The notes under the pieces: generated by a model | What the model was told of the DNA's origin: nothing | The model's input: only the letters and a program-made list of their open reading frames with translations | Database searches by the model: none | Source of the DNA: Desulfocapsa sp. | GTDB lineage: Bacteria; Desulfobacterota; Desulfobulbia; Desulfobulbales; Desulfocapsaceae | Direction: 5' to 3' | Assembly: GCA_030635405.1 (NCBI GenBank) | Contig: DAOVZA010000082.1 | Span: 1 to 7,688 of the forward strand | Length of the DNA stretch: 7,688 nucleotides | Translations under genes and position numbers: made by a program | Shown: positions 5,943 through 7,688 of the stretch, piece by piece | How the letters are laid out: every line of letters begins with the position of its first letter | Numbering within the stretch: position 1 is the first letter of the stretch

Positions 5943-5966
5943 AATGGTCTTCTATTTTAAGAATAC

Positions 5967-5984
5967 ATTAAATCAATATTTAAT
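5967..5984. repeat. AT-only inverted repeat after the amidase gene
   Basis: ATTAAAT (5967-5973) and ATTTAAT (5978-5984) form a perfect 7-bp dyad with a 4-base centre, starting a few bases after the amidase stop on the minus strand. A hairpin of only A-T pairs without a long T tail would terminate poorly. It could be a protein-binding site upstream of the small gene's promoter. Confidence 0.35.
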
Positions 5985-5989
5985 CTTGT

Positions 5990-7363
5990 CTACTCCTGCG
6001 ACAAAACTTTTACTGTATTGCAGCATTTTATAAACCCTTCAGCCCACTCGGGAGTCCCCAAGGCATGAATATGAGTATAAAGAGCAAGAACATTATTATA
6101 AACTAAGCCCTCACGCTTCTCTGAGAAACCAACTCCCCTTTTCATTTTAAATACTAAATCTTCTGATTTACCAGGCCATTCAAGTATTGTTGAATAACGA
6201 AATTCATGACCTTTAATCTCTGCACCCTTCTCATAAAAAGGATTGTCACCATCCACTTCAAATATGGAATATCCATGAGCCTGTGGCTTTTGGGACATAC
6301 CAAAACGAATGGGGAAAACTCCTGCTAGAGGGTAAACCTCTCCCTCAAGCTCTATGGACTCACCTAAGTAGATAAGTCCGCCACACTCGGCATATATTGG
6401 TAGGCCTTTTTCTGCAGCACTCTTTACAGAATCACGAAATGAAATGTTCGCTGCAAGTTTTTTAGCACTTGTTTCAGGAAAACCACCTCCAATGTACAAA
6501 CCATCAAGTTCAGGCAATTGCTCTTCTTCAGTTGCATCAATGAAAATTAATTCTGCACCTTTCTGTTCGAGGGCCTCAAGATTTTCAGAATAATAAAATT
6601 GAAAAGCAGCATCCATTAAAAGACCAATACGAAGTTTTTTTTCATCCTTTTGTTGATTGCTTTTTTGAGGTCTAACACCAACAGGGGCCATTAACTCCTG
6701 AATTCGTACAAGATCTAAATTCTCAGCCGCAGTTTGAGCAAGAAACTGCATGGCTTCTTCACTTCCTTCATATTCCTGATGTGGAGTAACCCCTAGATGA
6801 CGCATGGGGAAAATGTCACGCTTCATCCGTGGTATTGCTCCAAGAACAGGCAAACCCGTATATTTTTCAACTGCCTGTGTAACAATGGACTGATGCCGCT
6901 TAGTCCCAATTTGATTTAAGACTACACCACAAATATTTACACGCTCGTCAAGTTTCATACACCCGAGCACCATGGCAGCGACTGTTCTGGTGGTCTTCGT
7001 ACAATTCACAACAAGCAGTATTGGGACATTCAAGGAAAGAGAAAGCTCAGCAGTGGAATATCCACCTTCGATGTTTACTCCATCGTACAAACCTCGATTC
7101 CCTTCAAGGACAACTAGGTCCGCTCCGGCACTATGGGTGAGAAAGGAAGCCTTAATATTCTCTTCACTCATCAGAAAAGGATCCAAATTATAACAGTTCC
7201 TTCCGGCGGCAAGCTTCATCCAGCCGGCATCAATATAATCTGGTCCTTTTTTGAATGGAACCACAACCTTTCCCTGCTGGGCAAGAGCAGCTGTTAATCC
7301 TACGGAAACAACACTTTTCCCTGAGCCTCCGGAAAGCCCGGCCACCATAATTGCTTTAGTCAT
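5990..7363 (-). CDS. cbiA: Cobyrinate a,c-diamide synthase family amidase (CbiA/CobB; possibly DsrN)
   Basis: Family members use ATP and glutamine to amidate the a and c acetate side chains of cobyrinate in B12 synthesis. The DsrN branch in sulfate reducers is proposed to amidate siroheme for dissimilatory sulfite reductase. The N-terminal dethiobiotin-synthetase-like domain has the P-loop GLSGGSGKS (9-17, K16), then KKGPDYID and EGNRGLYDG. The C-terminal class I glutamine amidotransferase-like domain has GGGFPE, the nucleophile C327 in AECGG and the histidines H431/H433 in YTHIHALG. At 457 aa it is full length. I chose the ATG at 7363, which places the P-loop as usual. A TTG at 7378 in the same frame would add five residues (462 aa); neither has a strong ribosome-binding site. 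It lies 17 bases after the acyltransferase gene, so the two probably share a transcript. No other cobalamin gene is nearby, which leaves the substrate open. Confidence 0.93.
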   Translation of the reverse strand: MTKAIMVAGLSGGSGKSVVSVGLTAALAQQGKVVVPFKKGPDYIDAGWMKLAAGRNCYNLDPFLMSEENIKASFLTHSAGADLVVLEGNRGLYDGVNIEGGYSTAELSLSLNVPILLVVNCTKTTRTVAAMVLGCMKLDERVNICGVVLNQIGTKRHQSIVTQAVEKYTGLPVLGAIPRMKRDIFPMRHLGVTPHQEYEGSEEAMQFLAQTAAENLDLVRIQELMAPVGVRPQKSNQQKDEKKLRIGLLMDAAFQFYYSENLEALEQKGAELIFIDATEEEQLPELDGLYIGGGFPETSAKKLAANISFRDSVKSAAEKGLPIYAECGGLIYLGESIELEGEVYPLAGVFPIRFGMSQKPQAHGYSIFEVDGDNPFYEKGAEIKGHEFRYSTILEWPGKSEDLVFKMKRGVGFSEKREGLVYNNVLALYTHIHALGTPEWAEGFIKCCNTVKVLSQE

Positions 7364-7380
7364 AGTATTCTGTGTCAAAA

Positions 7381-7688
7381 TTAATGTACTTTCTTACCCT
7401 GTAAGGCCCAGGCCTTGGTATATAAATCATTCAGACGATTCTCAAGAACTATTCGAAACTCTTCAATTCCATCGGATTTAATTTTTGGTGGTACATACAA
7501 AGGTTCACCATAGAAAAAATCAATCTTAGAAAAAGGCATCGGCAATACCGTCCCATCCCATGAGCCAAATCTTTTGTAACGGTTACAAGACCATAGAAAT
7601 GGAAGGATTGGGGCAGCTGATCGAGAAGCTAGTACAATACATCCAGCCTGCACCTTTTTGGGTGGGCCTTGCGATCCATCAGCAACAA
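7381..7688 (-). CDS. DUF374-type lysophospholipid acyltransferase, C-terminal part (cut by window end)
   Basis: The frame is open to the window edge, so this is the last 101 codons of a longer gene. It opens with VADGSQGPPKKVQAG, the counterpart of the DGPRGP-x-K-V-x-PG motif of the DUF374 branch of the lysophospholipid acyltransferase superfamily. The segment APILPF, then FGSWDGTVLPMPFSKIDFFYGEPL, fits the conserved end of that family. These enzymes act at the inner membrane and transfer acyl chains to lipid or glycolipid acceptors. The catalytic HX4D box is upstream and outside the window. A GTG at 7653 is internal and not a real start. The stop lies 17 bases before the amidase ATG. Substrate is unknown. 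Confidence 0.85.
   Translation of the reverse strand, partial: VADGSQGPPKKVQAGCIVLASRSAAPILPFLWSCNRYKRFGSWDGTVLPMPFSKIDFFYGEPLYVPPKIKSDGIEEFRIVLENRLNDLYTKAWALQGKKVH

Noticed and set aside
7651..7653. GTG as the start of a 90-aa gene
   Set aside because: The frame stays open upstream to the window edge and that part carries the acyltransferase DGSQGPPKKV motif, so the GTG is an internal valine codon.

Overview
This is a bacterial chromosomal window of moderately low GC, with eight protein-coding genes, two of them cut by the window edges. The best taxonomic pointers are a Desulfovibrio-type ferredoxin (62 aa, C-x2-D-x2-C first motif) and a cobyrinate a,c-diamide synthase of the kind that includes DsrN of sulfate reducers. 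There is also a small Cys-rich protein ending in a desulforedoxin-like CCGEDM segment. Together they suggest an anaerobic sulfate-reducing or sulfur-metabolising member of the Desulfobacterota. That placement is inference; no rRNA or dsrAB gene is in view.

Left arm, minus strand (1-2157): a small ferredoxin is followed by a strong 12-bp UUCG-loop hairpin, then alr (alanine racemase), whose TGA overlaps the ATG of argS (arginyl-tRNA synthetase, cut at base 1). The alr-argS junction (ATGA) implies translational coupling of a cell-wall precursor enzyme with a tRNA synthetase. The hairpin leaves only 27 bases before alr, so alr-argS must be transcribed largely by read-through from the ferredoxin promoter or from a promoter inside the ferredoxin gene.

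Middle, plus strand (2158-5691): a 305-base divergent intergenic region carries candidate promoters facing both ways and a compact GAATTCCAT direct/inverted repeat between them. It drives an uncharacterised 120-aa four-cysteine protein. After a 239-base gap with two hairpins comes an 839-aa envelope protein: one N-terminal membrane helix, a very long coiled coil, two calcium-binding type-3 repeats and an OmpA-type peptidoglycan-binding domain. Its gene ends in a textbook intrinsic terminator and contains a run of ten A that could cause slippage.

Right arm, minus strand (5692-7688): a DUF374-type lysophospholipid acyltransferase (cut at base 7688) is followed after 17 bases by the CbiA/DsrN-type amidase, probably in one operon. 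A small eight-cysteine putative metal-binding protein with its own candidate promoter lies downstream and converges on the OmpA-like gene.

I see no mobile element, CRISPR array, rRNA or tRNA gene. No complete novel system is evident. The most unusual items are the long coiled-coil OmpA protein with its A10 tract, the two small uncharacterised Cys-rich proteins, the SIGH form of the ArgS signature and the regulatory repeat between the divergent genes.
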